Shown piece after piece: positions 1 through 8,899 of a stretch of 63,121 bases of DNA. The notes below the pieces were generated by a model. The model worked only from the letters and a program-made list of their open reading frames with translations. It was not told the DNA's origin and made no database searches. The stretch lies in NCBI GenBank assembly GCA_910588295.1, contig CAJUQO010000011.1, forward strand, positions 1-63,121, given 5' to 3'. Source of the DNA: an uncultured Lachnospiraceae bacterium (lineage in GTDB: Bacteria; Bacillota; Clostridia; Lachnospirales; Lachnospiraceae). The translations under genes were made by a program, and so were the position numbers. The stretch's first letter is position 1. Each line of letters opens with the position of its first letter.

Positions 1-31
1 CAACAATCCAATATATTTTTAGCCACAAATG

Positions 32-1135
32 TTACAAAAATGCTTGACCACTACATTTAGAAGAAAAAACCCATATCCTCTGCACATAGAAATTCATAAA
101 ATATAAAGCCAGCTCCACTGCTACTTTCGTGATTGTGGCAGGCAGGCCAAACAGCTTCTTTAACAGGCCTATTCCGGTTCCCGACAGTGTCCCCGACAGC
201 AGCACCAGCAGGAGGTATTTACAAAACTGGGCGGCAAAATTACCGTTGTTTTTAAAAACCACCTTGCGGTTTATGCCGAAGTTCACCAGGGAACTGCCTA
301 TCCTTGCCGCATATGTGGCTGCCAGCACAGGTGCCCCCTTTCCATACAGATAATAGAAAACCAGATAGTCAATAACTACCGACAGGATGGACGACAACGA
401 GTACTTAAATATCACCGAATATATTTTCAACGAATCCCTCAGCGGGTTGAAGTGGGAACCGCTATTACTGTTTTCGTATACGGTCTCTATGGGGATTTCA
501 GTGAACCTTATATCCAGCTCCTTTGCCTTAAGCAGCATGTTTGTCTCATATTCGTAACGCTCCCCTTCTATCCCGCAGCATTCCTCTAGGAAACCGCAGG
601 GTATCCCCCGCAGGCCGGTCTGGGTATCGGAGACATTGACACCGCACAGCCATCGGTAAACCAGCCTGGATACCGTATTCCCGAAACGGCTCCGCAACGG
701 TATATCCTGGCCACCGAACGCCCGGCTGCCCAGCACCAGCTTTTCCGGGTTACCGGCTAACGCCCTGCCGATACGGATGATATCCCCCACCCGGTGCTGC
801 CCGTCGGCGTCGGCCGTGATTACCCCCGCACAGGGGCCTCCCCCTTTCGTGAGGCCCAGGCAGTAATTAAAAGCGGTTTTCAGGGCGCGGCCCTTGCCCA
901 GGTTCGTATGGTGGCGCAGCACCACAACGCCCGGCAGATCTTCAACCGCCTGGAAAATGCCCCCGTATTCCTCGCCGCTCCCGTCATCTACAACCACAAT
1001 GTCAGTAAAATCCCCCTGGCTTTTCAGGCATCCCAGAAAGTCCCCAAAAGCCTCCAAGGGTTTATATGCCGGGATAACCACGACAGGCCGGTTTCCCGCA
1101 GGAGCCATGTCTCCCCTTTTCCTGCCCTCAGGCAT
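32..1135 (-). CDS. Polyprenyl-phosphate glycosyltransferase (GT2) fused to a GtrA flippase domain
   Basis: The N-terminal two thirds is a DPM1/GtrB-like GT2 domain, with VVDDGSG near residue 50 and the metal-binding DADGQH near residue 109. Such enzymes load a sugar onto undecaprenyl phosphate at the inner face of the membrane. The last ~120 residues form four hydrophobic segments typical of GtrA, which is thought to flip the lipid-linked sugar. An ATG at 1204 is possible, but the ATG at 1135 is preceded by AAAGGAGGAA at ideal spacing, so I place the start there (367 aa). It is the last gene seen of the polysaccharide operon. Together with the GT-C-like protein at 2948-4861 it resembles a Gtr side-chain glycosylation set. 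The transferred sugar cannot be read from the sequence. Confidence 0.88.
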   Translation of the reverse strand: MPEGRKRGDMAPAGNRPVVVIPAYKPLEAFGDFLGCLKSQGDFTDIVVVDDGSGEEYGGIFQAVEDLPGVVVLRHHTNLGKGRALKTAFNYCLGLTKGGGPCAGVITADADGQHRVGDIIRIGRALAGNPEKLVLGSRAFGGQDIPLRSRFGNTVSRLVYRWLCGVNVSDTQTGLRGIPCGFLEECCGIEGERYEYETNMLLKAKELDIRFTEIPIETVYENSNSGSHFNPLRDSLKIYSVIFKYSLSSILSVVIDYLVFYYLYGKGAPVLAATYAARIGSSLVNFGINRKVVFKNNGNFAAQFCKYLLLVLLSGTLSGTGIGLLKKLFGLPATITKVAVELALYFMNFYVQRIWVFSSKCSGQAFL

Positions 1136-1204
1136 TTTGGTTCCTCCTTTTTCAAATAACATACTGCCTTCTCCTATTACCGGAATTCCCCAGGCCATGG
1201 CCAT

Positions 1205-2800
1205 TTACCGGGTCTTCCTTATCAAAAGCAACATCTGCGTCAAAAATAATTTATTGTTAAGTCCTTTTTTTATGATTGTCCCGTGCTTTTCCAGGGATCT
1301 TTCCACATCCCCGTAGACCAACGGGGTCTCGTCCCAAAAACGCCAGACATGCAGACCCTCCATCACCTGGCTCCAGAAGAGGTATTTCCTTGTGGGTGTC
1401 GGGAAGCTGAGCAGGACGTATCCTCCTTCCCGGCAAAAGCGGAAATGGTTCTCAATAACTGTCTCCCTCTCCTCCGGTGTGAAATGCTCGATCAAACCAA
1501 TGCTATACACAAAATCATACTGTCCTTCGGCCGGGAGATCCTTTGTCAAATCCTGTTTGCGTCCAATGTGGCTGTCCGTGGCCAGTCTCTGCCTGTTGAA
1601 AAGTTCCACAGCCAATGCGTTATCGTCTACAATGTCATAACAGGCCACCTTTTCCCTGCTGCAGAAATTTTCCGCAAAGCAGCTGTTTCCGCCGCCCAAT
1701 TCCATGACACGGTACGCCCTTCCGGTAGTACGGCCATGCGTCAGGCAGGAAAAATATTCCAGTATTTTTTCCAGGGTGAATTTCTGCGTAAAAGAGGAAA
1801 AGAAACTTTTTTTGCTCTGGTAATAGCTTGTCCAGTCTGTTTTCTTTTTCCGGTGGTCTTTACCCCTTCGCAGTTCGTGTTTAATGTATGCTTCCCGTTC
1901 TCCTGCGTCCACCACATCGCATTCTTTGCAGAAGGGATAGGCGCTCCGCCCTGTTGCCATGGCCTTTCGCAACTCGTTGAATTTTTCATTATTCCAGATG
2001 TCCAGGAGGGAGTTTTGGGTAATATCCCCAAATCCTGATACCTCTTTGCAGTCATTACAGCACATGCCCACCATGCCGTCGGGGAAAATAAGCAGATCCA
2101 AAAATGGATAAATACAGGGCGCGTCAATGGTGTTGTTCTTTTGGGGCTTATTGGGTGCGCTCCCCGCCCGGGTGGCCAGGATCTCCTTACTATATCTACG
2201 GCTTATCGTCACATCCATATGCCGGAAACGGGCTTTATTCCGCTTTACGTGGCGGTAAATGTCCCTGTGGGGTTTGGAGAGCCGGTATTTCTCACTGTAA
2301 TCATTAAGTATGAGTTCATCAACTATCCCCGCCATCCCATCTATTTTCTGCGGTGTTACTAATGTGCCGTTGCTGATGATCGATATCTGTATGCCCGGGA
2401 GTTCCGCCCTGGCATACCGGGCAAATGACAGGATCCTCTTATCTATAAACGGTTCATTATTGATATTCAGGTACAGCTTTCCTTCCCAGCCCATATCCCC
2501 GAGCTGCCGGATAATATCCCGGAACATTTCTTCCGTCATCTTTTTAAAGGGACGGCTTTCGTCGCTCCTGTTGGCGGGGCAGAATTCACAAGTTCCATTG
2601 CACCGGTTCAGGGTTTCGATCATACAATTTGCAAAAACAGGGGGCTTTTTCTGCGCCATAAAATACTTGATATAAGAATTTATGGACTTGCTGTACTGCC
2701 TGGCCGTAAAGGAAAGCATCACCCTGGATGTAAGATCAGAATGGTATTTCCGCAGCACCCAGGTGACCGGGCCGCCAAAGCTTCTTATTTTAATTGGCAT
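1205..2800 (-). CDS. Radical SAM/SPASM protein fused to a SAM-dependent methyltransferase domain
   Basis: This 531-residue protein has two enzymatic halves. The first is a radical SAM domain whose CNGTCEFC motif (C67, C71, C74) would hold the 4Fe-4S cluster. A SPASM-like cysteine-rich tail follows (CCNDC near residue 250, FCKEC near 290) and could bind auxiliary clusters. The last ~160 residues look like a class I methyltransferase (VMELGGGNSCF, then DIVDDNALAVELF and a D-x-V-Y-SIGLIEHF stretch). The start has a strong GGAGGG site. It sits between the GT-C-like gene and the GT2-GtrA gene. I infer it modifies a sugar or lipid carrier in the same pathway, but the substrate is unknown. Such fusions are seen in polysaccharide loci. 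Confidence 0.8.
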   Translation of the reverse strand: MPIKIRSFGGPVTWVLRKYHSDLTSRVMLSFTARQYSKSINSYIKYFMAQKKPPVFANCMIETLNRCNGTCEFCPANRSDESRPFKKMTEEMFRDIIRQLGDMGWEGKLYLNINNEPFIDKRILSFARYARAELPGIQISIISNGTLVTPQKIDGMAGIVDELILNDYSEKYRLSKPHRDIYRHVKRNKARFRHMDVTISRRYSKEILATRAGSAPNKPQKNNTIDAPCIYPFLDLLIFPDGMVGMCCNDCKEVSGFGDITQNSLLDIWNNEKFNELRKAMATGRSAYPFCKECDVVDAGEREAYIKHELRRGKDHRKKKTDWTSYYQSKKSFFSSFTQKFTLEKILEYFSCLTHGRTTGRAYRVMELGGGNSCFAENFCSREKVACYDIVDDNALAVELFNRQRLATDSHIGRKQDLTKDLPAEGQYDFVYSIGLIEHFTPEERETVIENHFRFCREGGYVLLSFPTPTRKYLFWSQVMEGLHVWRFWDETPLVYGDVERSLEKHGTIIKKGLNNKLFLTQMLLLIRKTR

Positions 2801-2818
2801 TTTCTGTCCCTCCTTCTC

Positions 2819-2890
2819 TTATCCACACAGCCCGGAGAGCCTGGATTTTTTATCAATGCTGTAAACATAGGTTCTCCGATACCTCCGAGA
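2819..2890 (-). pseudogene. Relic of the 3' end of a second GT-C-like gene
   Basis: Bases about 2813-2895 closely resemble the 3' end of the neighbouring gene at about 2942-3024. Read in frame, the relic ends in TYVYSIDKKSRLSGLCG and a stop, against RVYKVDKKSGLLELCG in the intact gene. A two-base deletion (TCCGATA against TCCCCGATA) breaks the frame just upstream. No further coding similarity is visible. It fits the remains of a divergent allele left by cassette replacement or a small duplication. Confidence 0.7.
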
Positions 2891-2947
2891 TAAACGCCGA
2901 TACATTGAGATATAATGTATATACTTAAAAAAATAAGACCCGTTCTC

Positions 2948-4861
2948 TTATCCGCACAGTTCGAGAAGCCCGGATTTTTTATCCACCTTGTAGACACGGT
3001 TCTCCCCGATATCCCCCGGATCCTCAAATAGGCCGGAAAATGTAGCGCAAAAATAATCGTCCAGCATGTACAGGGCCACGTAATCATAACTGTCCAGCAA
3101 TAGCTGCCGCAGCTGTGCGGCGTTTTTATCGGAGATATACCAGTCTGTGCTCTCCGGAGCCATTACCCAGCCTTCGTCTATCTGGTCAATCACTACCGGG
3201 CGGACTTCAAAACTAATCATTAAGTATGCGCTGCCGGAAACCCCATACTGTTCATGCTGGCACACAAAAAAGACATCATCATATGGCTGGGAGAAATCCC
3301 GGATCTTCCCGCTCAGCTCCAAATACCCTTCGCGCTGAGCGATACTTCTTCGTACTGTGTCCCGGAATAAAATTTTCGCCACACTTTCCATGGGCGTGAG
3401 CAAAAGCGTGATCCCCAGGATCAGTACAAATATAGCCGTACCGGAATAGCGCTCCAGAATGATGCCAAGGATAGCGGTTACGGCCAGCATATACATGCCC
3501 AGATAGACCGCGTGGGTGTACCGGGAATAGGATGCCAGCCGCAGGGCCTCTACCTCTGAAAATCCAAAAAGATACATGACGCCAAGGCTTACATAAAAAA
3601 TCAACCAGACGCCTGCCGATGACCAGGCCGCGGTTAAAAGGGACGTACCCTTCCCCCGGCTATTTTTTCCGGACATATACCAGGAAAAGTAGATCATTAT
3701 GGCAAAGATGACCAGCAGGGTAAAATAGCTTATGGAAATCCCCGAATCCCCTATAAAAAAATTGGTGTTCCCTTCCGTTGTCGTATTATTAAACAATGCC
3801 GTTTTAAATAAATTAAAAGCCGTTCCGCGGTAAGTATCATCCTTACCAGCCAAAATATTACAAAAATCTGTAAACCGGAAAGATACGGATATGGCCGACC
3901 GTGTTTCCGAATAATCCACCAGGAAATCCCAAAGCAGTTTGGGAGCCCCTATAGCTAGGGCAAAAATCCCCATACGTTTCAGCGTATCCTTCCGGGAGAC
4001 TGCGGCATGCAGCCCATAATCCGCTACGTAAGCCACAGCAATGCATATCGCCAACAGTATCCCCGATACTTTCATCAGGGGGAGCATAAAGCAGGCCGAT
4101 AGGAAATACAACAGGCGGTATCTGTCCTGCCCGCCCTGGGATGCCACGGTCATTGCCAGCCCTGCGCCAAACAGGATCCCCAGAAGGGGGTCTATATATA
4201 AAACCTGATAGCATTCCCGGTAGAAAGAAAGCGGGAGCAGAAAAAATACCAGGGCAATGATCAGCTTGCGCTTAAAAGATTTCCCAGCTACCCTTTTTAC
4301 CAGAGGCAAAACAAAGGATATCCCCAATACAATATAAGCCAGATACAACCTCCATTCGCTGAAACTGCCACCCCCGGCCGCAAGGTAGATTTTTTGGAAA
4401 AAATACTGAAACAACGCCATCCCCGGCGTATAATCCCCGTGGGTCAAATGGGCCTGGGGAGCAGTTCCCAAGCAGCCCGTCTGGATCATGGCTTTTACCA
4501 CCGTGCCCCAATGGGAAAATTCATCCAGCGCATACATTTTCATGCCGCGCAAAACCAGATTGAACCCACCGTACAGGATCAGAAACAGCCAAAAGCCATG
4601 GCTGAAAAACAGCCTGATGGCGCCCTTCCTGTCTTTTTTCCGGGCCAATGCAAAAAGGGCGGCTCCCCACAGGAATACCATAACGCTAAGGGCCACGATA
4701 AACCCCGCTTCAAGGAAGCCAACCAGCCCCATAAAAAACTGGATCAGAATAATTCCGGATATTGTGAGGGGAAGGACATCTTCATATTCTTTTTTCCACA
4801 AAACCGCCGCCAGCGCGCTTCCGGAGGATATTGCAAACAAAAACAGTACATTAGCCAGCAT
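2948..4861 (-). CDS. Polytopic membrane protein, GT-C-like glycosyltransferase candidate
   Basis: The 637-residue product has about a dozen hydrophobic segments and a soluble C-terminal tail of ~120 residues. A first outside loop carries ALDEFSHWG (acidic pair at residues 113-114). Acidic residues in this loop are typical of GT-C enzymes that use polyprenyl-phosphate sugars as donors. The start has AAGGAG at good spacing. Two genes downstream lies a GT2-GtrA fusion that could supply the lipid-linked sugar, so I infer a GtrC-like role, adding a side-chain sugar to the polymer outside the membrane. A Wzy-type polymerase role is the main alternative, but a better Wzy candidate lies at 18687-19907. 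A relic of a related 3' end follows the gene. Confidence 0.6.
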   Translation of the reverse strand: MLANVLFLFAISSGSALAAVLWKKEYEDVLPLTISGIILIQFFMGLVGFLEAGFIVALSVMVFLWGAALFALARKKDRKGAIRLFFSHGFWLFLILYGGFNLVLRGMKMYALDEFSHWGTVVKAMIQTGCLGTAPQAHLTHGDYTPGMALFQYFFQKIYLAAGGGSFSEWRLYLAYIVLGISFVLPLVKRVAGKSFKRKLIIALVFFLLPLSFYRECYQVLYIDPLLGILFGAGLAMTVASQGGQDRYRLLYFLSACFMLPLMKVSGILLAICIAVAYVADYGLHAAVSRKDTLKRMGIFALAIGAPKLLWDFLVDYSETRSAISVSFRFTDFCNILAGKDDTYRGTAFNLFKTALFNNTTTEGNTNFFIGDSGISISYFTLLVIFAIMIYFSWYMSGKNSRGKGTSLLTAAWSSAGVWLIFYVSLGVMYLFGFSEVEALRLASYSRYTHAVYLGMYMLAVTAILGIILERYSGTAIFVLILGITLLLTPMESVAKILFRDTVRRSIAQREGYLELSGKIRDFSQPYDDVFFVCQHEQYGVSGSAYLMISFEVRPVVIDQIDEGWVMAPESTDWYISDKNAAQLRQLLLDSYDYVALYMLDDYFCATFSGLFEDPGDIGENRVYKVDKKSGLLELCG

Positions 4862-4929
4862 ATATCTATGCTCCTTTCATTGCCTCCGGAACTTATGGCA
4901 TCGCGAATCCGGAAAGCCCCCGGCCGCCG

Positions 4930-5631
4930 TCATTTGCCCGTATCGCCGTTCAAATAGTAGGCAGCCTCTGCCAAGTCTTTCGGTTCGTCAATATCCACAG
5001 AATGGCTTGTCTCCATAATAAACGGGATTTTATTGTCGTTAAAGCTGGTGTCCTGATCCAATCCGGATATTTTGTTAATATAAATAGCCCCGTTCACCCG
5101 GTAGAAAGGGGGCATATCCTGACGCCGACATGTACTGCTCCGGCGTAGCAGGGGACTTAACTCTCCTCTATCATCAATGGAACGGATTAGTAAGGGGTGG
5201 TCATCTACCAGGGACACCGACACCAGGGGTTTTTGGCCTTTCTTCATAAATTCCAGGAGCGCCCCGTCAATGTCCCCTACTGTGCGAAGGGGCTGGGTCG
5301 GCTGAAGCAGTACTAAAATGTCAAACAGTTCCCCTAGGCCCTCTAGCTGCCGGATGGTGTACAGAACCGCATCAATCGTTTTTGACGTATCCCCCGCCAG
5401 CCCGGGCGGCCGCAAAAACGGTACGGAAGCTCCATACCTTTCAGAAATCTCGGCAATTTTCTGGCCGTCAGTGGAAACTATGACTTTATCCATATACTTA
5501 CTTTTTAACGCTGCTTCTATGGAATAGGCCATCAGCGGTTTCCCCAGAAGCGGCCGAATATTTTTATCCTTTATGCCCTTGCTCCCCGCCCGGGCTGGTA
5601 TTAATGCCAATACTTTTCTACCGTTTATCAT
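4930..5631 (-). CDS. neuA: Acylneuraminate cytidylyltransferase (CMP-sialic acid synthetase)
   Basis: This enzyme activates a nonulosonic acid with CTP to give the CMP-sugar donor. The N-terminal ALIPARAGSKGIKDKNI motif is the family's nucleotide-binding loop, and the 233-residue length is normal for single-domain NeuA. The reading frame extends upstream to 5697 inside neuC. The ATG at 5631 lies 14 bases after the neuC stop and has an AAAGGGA site, so it is preferred. The gene order neuB-neuC-neuA in one transcript, without legB, legC, legH or pse genes, points to N-acetylneuraminate rather than legionaminate or pseudaminate. The activated sugar is probably used by a sialyltransferase in the same operon (candidate 22323-23126). 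Confidence 0.88.
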   Translation of the reverse strand: MINGRKVLALIPARAGSKGIKDKNIRPLLGKPLMAYSIEAALKSKYMDKVIVSTDGQKIAEISERYGASVPFLRPPGLAGDTSKTIDAVLYTIRQLEGLGELFDILVLLQPTQPLRTVGDIDGALLEFMKKGQKPLVSVSLVDDHPLLIRSIDDRGELSPLLRRSSTCRRQDMPPFYRVNGAIYINKISGLDQDTSFNDNKIPFIMETSHSVDIDEPKDLAEAAYYLNGDTGK

Positions 5632-5645
5632 TGTTCTCTTTCCCT

Positions 5646-6779
5646 TTAAATCGTCGCATGCATATCCACAAACTTTTTCTGGATTTCCAACTCCCATACA
5701 TTACTGCTGTCCAGGATTTCAAAGAACCGTCTGGTACTGTCCCCCTGTCCATAGTCCATGGTTTTCCTCCGATACCGTCCAATATTTCCGATGGCCTTCA
5801 AAATCCCGGCCCCTTCCTCATCCGTGTGCTGGATATTTGTATCCTCCAGGCGGTAGCGCCCCGTCTGCCGGCTGCCGATATCAATGGCTGGTATCCCATA
5901 TACCCCCGACTCCCTAATCCCGGCGCTGGAATTCCCGATAATAAACTCCGCATTTTTCAGGAAGGACAGGAAATACTCGAACCTCAATGACGGGAAAATT
6001 TTAAAGTGGGGGTTCCCTTTTAAACGGTTATATTCGCCCAGGATAATTTCCGACCCCTTATCATTGTTGGGATAGACCACGATATAATCCCTGCCGGAAT
6101 CAATCAGGGCAGTCACGACCTCCGCTATTTTTTCCGGCAGGCTGTCAAATTCCGTTGTCACCGGATGGTACATAAACAGCGCGAATGTATCAAACGGAAT
6201 GTCGTATCTATCCTTCGCCTCCGGTAGGGACGGCAGCTTATCGGAAAGCATAACATCTATATCCGGTGAACCGATGATATAAATATTCTTCGAAGTCTCC
6301 CCCAACTGGATCAGGCGCTGCCTTGCGCTTTCATTGCAGACCATGTGGATATGGGCAAACTTGGTTATAGCGTGGCGGATAGACTCGTCTATCGTCCCGG
6401 AAATCTCGCCCCCCTCAATGTGGGCCACCTTTATATTGTTCAGAGCCCCGACTATGGCCCCCGCCAACGCGTCGATCCGGTCGCCGTGGACAACGATCAG
6501 GTCAGGCCGGATATGGCTTACATAACCGGTCAGATTGCATACTACATTCCCGAAATCATAGCTCATGGCGCCACAGTTCACCTGCGCAAAATCCACATAA
6601 ACATTTTTATAATGATCTTTGAGGACTTCCCGGTATGTATCCCCGAACTTCTCAATCAGATGCATACCGGAAACATAAATATACGCTTCAAAGTCTTTAT
6701 GGTTTTCTACCACTTTAATAAGAGACTTAATTTTTCCATAATCAGCCCTTGTTCCGGTTATAAACAGAATTTTTTTCAT
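5646..6779 (-). CDS. neuC: UDP-N-acetylglucosamine 2-epimerase, hydrolysing
   Basis: NeuC converts UDP-GlcNAc to ManNAc and UDP, the first committed step of bacterial sialic acid synthesis. The 377-residue protein has the family's GT-B-like fold signatures: FITGTRADYGKI at the N-terminus, HGDRIDALAGA and VAHIEGGEISGTIDESIRHAITK in the middle, and GNSSAGIRE near residue 280. The gene overlaps neuB by four bases, so the two are probably translationally coupled. A homologous LegG enzyme would act in legionaminate synthesis, but its partner genes are absent from this window. Confidence 0.9.
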   Translation of the reverse strand: MKKILFITGTRADYGKIKSLIKVVENHKDFEAYIYVSGMHLIEKFGDTYREVLKDHYKNVYVDFAQVNCGAMSYDFGNVVCNLTGYVSHIRPDLIVVHGDRIDALAGAIVGALNNIKVAHIEGGEISGTIDESIRHAITKFAHIHMVCNESARQRLIQLGETSKNIYIIGSPDIDVMLSDKLPSLPEAKDRYDIPFDTFALFMYHPVTTEFDSLPEKIAEVVTALIDSGRDYIVVYPNNDKGSEIILGEYNRLKGNPHFKIFPSLRFEYFLSFLKNAEFIIGNSSAGIRESGVYGIPAIDIGSRQTGRYRLEDTNIQHTDEEGAGILKAIGNIGRYRRKTMDYGQGDSTRRFFEILDSSNVWELEIQKKFVDMHATI

Positions 6780-7822
6780 TCGGATATCATTCCCCTCCGT
6801 ATCAGCGTGTCCGCCGCCACATCCACGGCAGCCCTCTTTCCAAGAATGCCTTTGTATTCCTCTGCCGGGATCTCCCCGGTCCCGGGCCTTTTAACCCAAA
6901 GATTCTTGGTTGAAAATCTGTCTCCGGCTTTAATGTCCGCAATGGAAACAACAGAGGCATAAGCAAAATCTATAGTAACCTGCTCCTCCGGGATGGCCGT
7001 TTTATTCCCGCCCCGCATCAAAAACACTTCCCGGGACGCCTGCAATAAATCCTTTAAAGCGCCCTCATCCATAGAGCAGACGATATCCGGTCCTGTCCGG
7101 GCCATATGATCCGTATAATGCCGCTCCACCAGGCAGGCGCCGAGGGCCATGGCGGCTATGCAGGCATTATTATTCAGCGTATGGTCAGAAAGGCCGATGG
7201 GAATGCCGGGAAAGGCCCCCATCATCTCCTGCATGGCGCCAAGGCGAACCCATTCCGGCTTTGTCGGATATAAATTTGTCGTGTGCATCAACGCATAGGG
7301 GACACCGTATTTCTCCAGTATGGAAATACATTTTTCAATCGATCTCAGATCATTCATCCCCGTAGATACGATCATCGGCTTCCCATATTCCGCGATATGC
7401 TCAATCAAAGGATAGTTGTTCATCTCCCCCGAGCCTATCTTATAACCCTGGACGCCGAACTTTTCCAGCCTCTCCGCTGCCGCGCGGGAAAAAGGGGTGC
7501 TTAAAAACAGCATCCCCAGGGACTCCACATAATCCTTTAATTCCAACTCCTCATCTTCATTGAGGGCGCATCGTTCCATCACATCATAAATTGATACATC
7601 CGAATTGCCCGGGATAACACTCCGCGCGGCGCCGCTCATCTCATCACTGCAGATGTGGGTCTGATGTTTGATCAGCCGGGCCCCCGCCCTGTGGGCAGAC
7701 AAAACCATCTCTTTAGCCACGGCGAGGCTGCCCTCATGGTTAATCCCCATTTCCGGTATGACCAGGGGGATCTCCTTCGTACCGATCGTAATGGCTCCTA
7801 ATCGCAAACATTGGCCAGACAT
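6776..7822 (-). CDS. neuB: N-acetylneuraminate synthase
   Basis: NeuB condenses ManNAc with phosphoenolpyruvate to give N-acetylneuraminate. The 348-residue product has the TIM-barrel signatures PEMGINHEGS, KIGSGEMNN, VSTGMND and GLSDHT. A C-terminal SAF/antifreeze-like domain (about residues 285-348) normally closes the partner active site. The start has AAAGGAG nine bases upstream. It is the first gene of the coupled neuBCA set. Assignment to sialic acid rather than a related nonulosonate is inferred from the missing Leg and Pse genes. Confidence 0.9.
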   Translation of the reverse strand: MSGQCLRLGAITIGTKEIPLVIPEMGINHEGSLAVAKEMVLSAHRAGARLIKHQTHICSDEMSGAARSVIPGNSDVSIYDVMERCALNEDEELELKDYVESLGMLFLSTPFSRAAAERLEKFGVQGYKIGSGEMNNYPLIEHIAEYGKPMIVSTGMNDLRSIEKCISILEKYGVPYALMHTTNLYPTKPEWVRLGAMQEMMGAFPGIPIGLSDHTLNNNACIAAMALGACLVERHYTDHMARTGPDIVCSMDEGALKDLLQASREVFLMRGGNKTAIPEEQVTIDFAYASVVSIADIKAGDRFSTKNLWVKRPGTGEIPAEEYKGILGKRAAVDVAADTLIRRGMISE

Positions 7823-7868
7823 GTGTTGTGTCTCCTTTCATCAAAAATGTCCTTCCCGGTTGCCCGGA

Positions 7869-8798
7869 TTATCGTTTTCTCCTGAATATTTTTATATATA
7901 ACCGCCAAAGAAAGCCGTGTATTTTTTTTCTGACCGCGGTTACCCTGGGTAACCGGGCAAAATAGGCAATATCGATTACTTCATAATTTTGAGACGCATT
8001 ATAGGTATGTGTCCCGACCAGCTTTTTCCCGCTGCACAGCCGCACGTGCGCCTCCATTTCTTCGGCCCTAATGCTGTAAATTTCTTTTTCGGTTAAATCC
8101 GGGCCAATTTTCCAAAAGGCCAGCCCGGAGCCGTATTTCCCGCCTGTGCAGATCTGCCCCGGGCGGATGGCGTCCCCATGAAAAGAGAAAATCTTCCCGG
8201 CGTTCCTGACACCGTAATCCCCTTCTTTCACGACAGTGGGAGAATCTCCTGCCGGGCCTAAAGGGAACATGGTATTTTTAACCCAGCATGAAATGACTTT
8301 CCCTTCTGGCGGTTTTCTGTACTGTACAGAACCTAAAAGGGTGTCAAGGCGGGTTTCATCCAGCCAGACCGTATCCGTCGAAAACGTATCCGCAGCCAGG
8401 ATTCGGTCCCGCTCCCACACATCCGGGAATTTAAGCGCCCTGTAAAGCCGTATGGAGGAATCGCCGCAGGATTCCGGCATAATATAAACGTTGCCGTCTT
8501 TCTCAAAAATGTTCGGGAAGGACAGATGGAAATCCTCGTCTATAATAATTTTAGGGGAAGTGGCCGTTCCGTCATCCGACACGATACTGTACCCTATTTT
8601 CCCTTTTCGGGTAACCAGGTCGTATGCTTCGTAAAACAGGTACGTTTTTCCGCCGGTTTCATATAGGAAGGGGTCTGCCATCCAGTAACGGTTATGGCAG
8701 TTTATTTTTAGCTCGTTGAACATAAAATCATCATGCTCGAAAAAACGGTCGTCCCCCGATTGTCTTTTCCGTATGGCGATTGAATAAAACTTTTCCAT
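7869..8798 (-). CDS. Beta-propeller protein resembling the GINT1 N-terminal/GH43-like domain
   Basis: The protein has repeated blade-like motifs: YWMADPFLYE, TYLFYEAYD, SFPNIFEKDGNVYIMPES and RLYRALKFPDVW. These match a domain found at the N-terminus of plant glucosamine inositolphosphorylceramide transferase (GINT1) and in bacterial polysaccharide loci, where it has a GH43-like five-bladed propeller. No recognised transferase domain is attached, so the catalytic role is open. It may act on or bind the glycan being built between the sialic acid and glycerol modules. The ATG at 8798 has GAGG six bases upstream and is preferred over the one at 8810. Confidence 0.6.
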   Translation of the reverse strand: MEKFYSIAIRKRQSGDDRFFEHDDFMFNELKINCHNRYWMADPFLYETGGKTYLFYEAYDLVTRKGKIGYSIVSDDGTATSPKIIIDEDFHLSFPNIFEKDGNVYIMPESCGDSSIRLYRALKFPDVWERDRILAADTFSTDTVWLDETRLDTLLGSVQYRKPPEGKVISCWVKNTMFPLGPAGDSPTVVKEGDYGVRNAGKIFSFHGDAIRPGQICTGGKYGSGLAFWKIGPDLTEKEIYSIRAEEMEAHVRLCSGKKLVGTHTYNASQNYEVIDIAYFARLPRVTAVRKKIHGFLWRLYIKIFRRKR

Positions 8799-8899
8799 TG
8801 CATACCTCATTTCAGCTTAAGCAGTATTTTAATCCTGCTTTTCAAAAGAAACGTTCTAAAAAAGGGCTTAACAGTTTTTCAAAGAAACGAGAACTGGCC

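Noticed and set aside
2785..3087. 100-codon minus-strand frame across the GT-C 3' end
   Set aside because: It is out of frame with both the intact gene and the relic. The similarity there is explained by the duplicated 3' end.
4930..7822. Legionaminic or pseudaminic acid pathway
   Set aside because: NeuB, NeuC and NeuA homologues also act in those pathways, but no legB, legC, legH, pseB or pseC partner is present, so sialic acid is the simplest reading.
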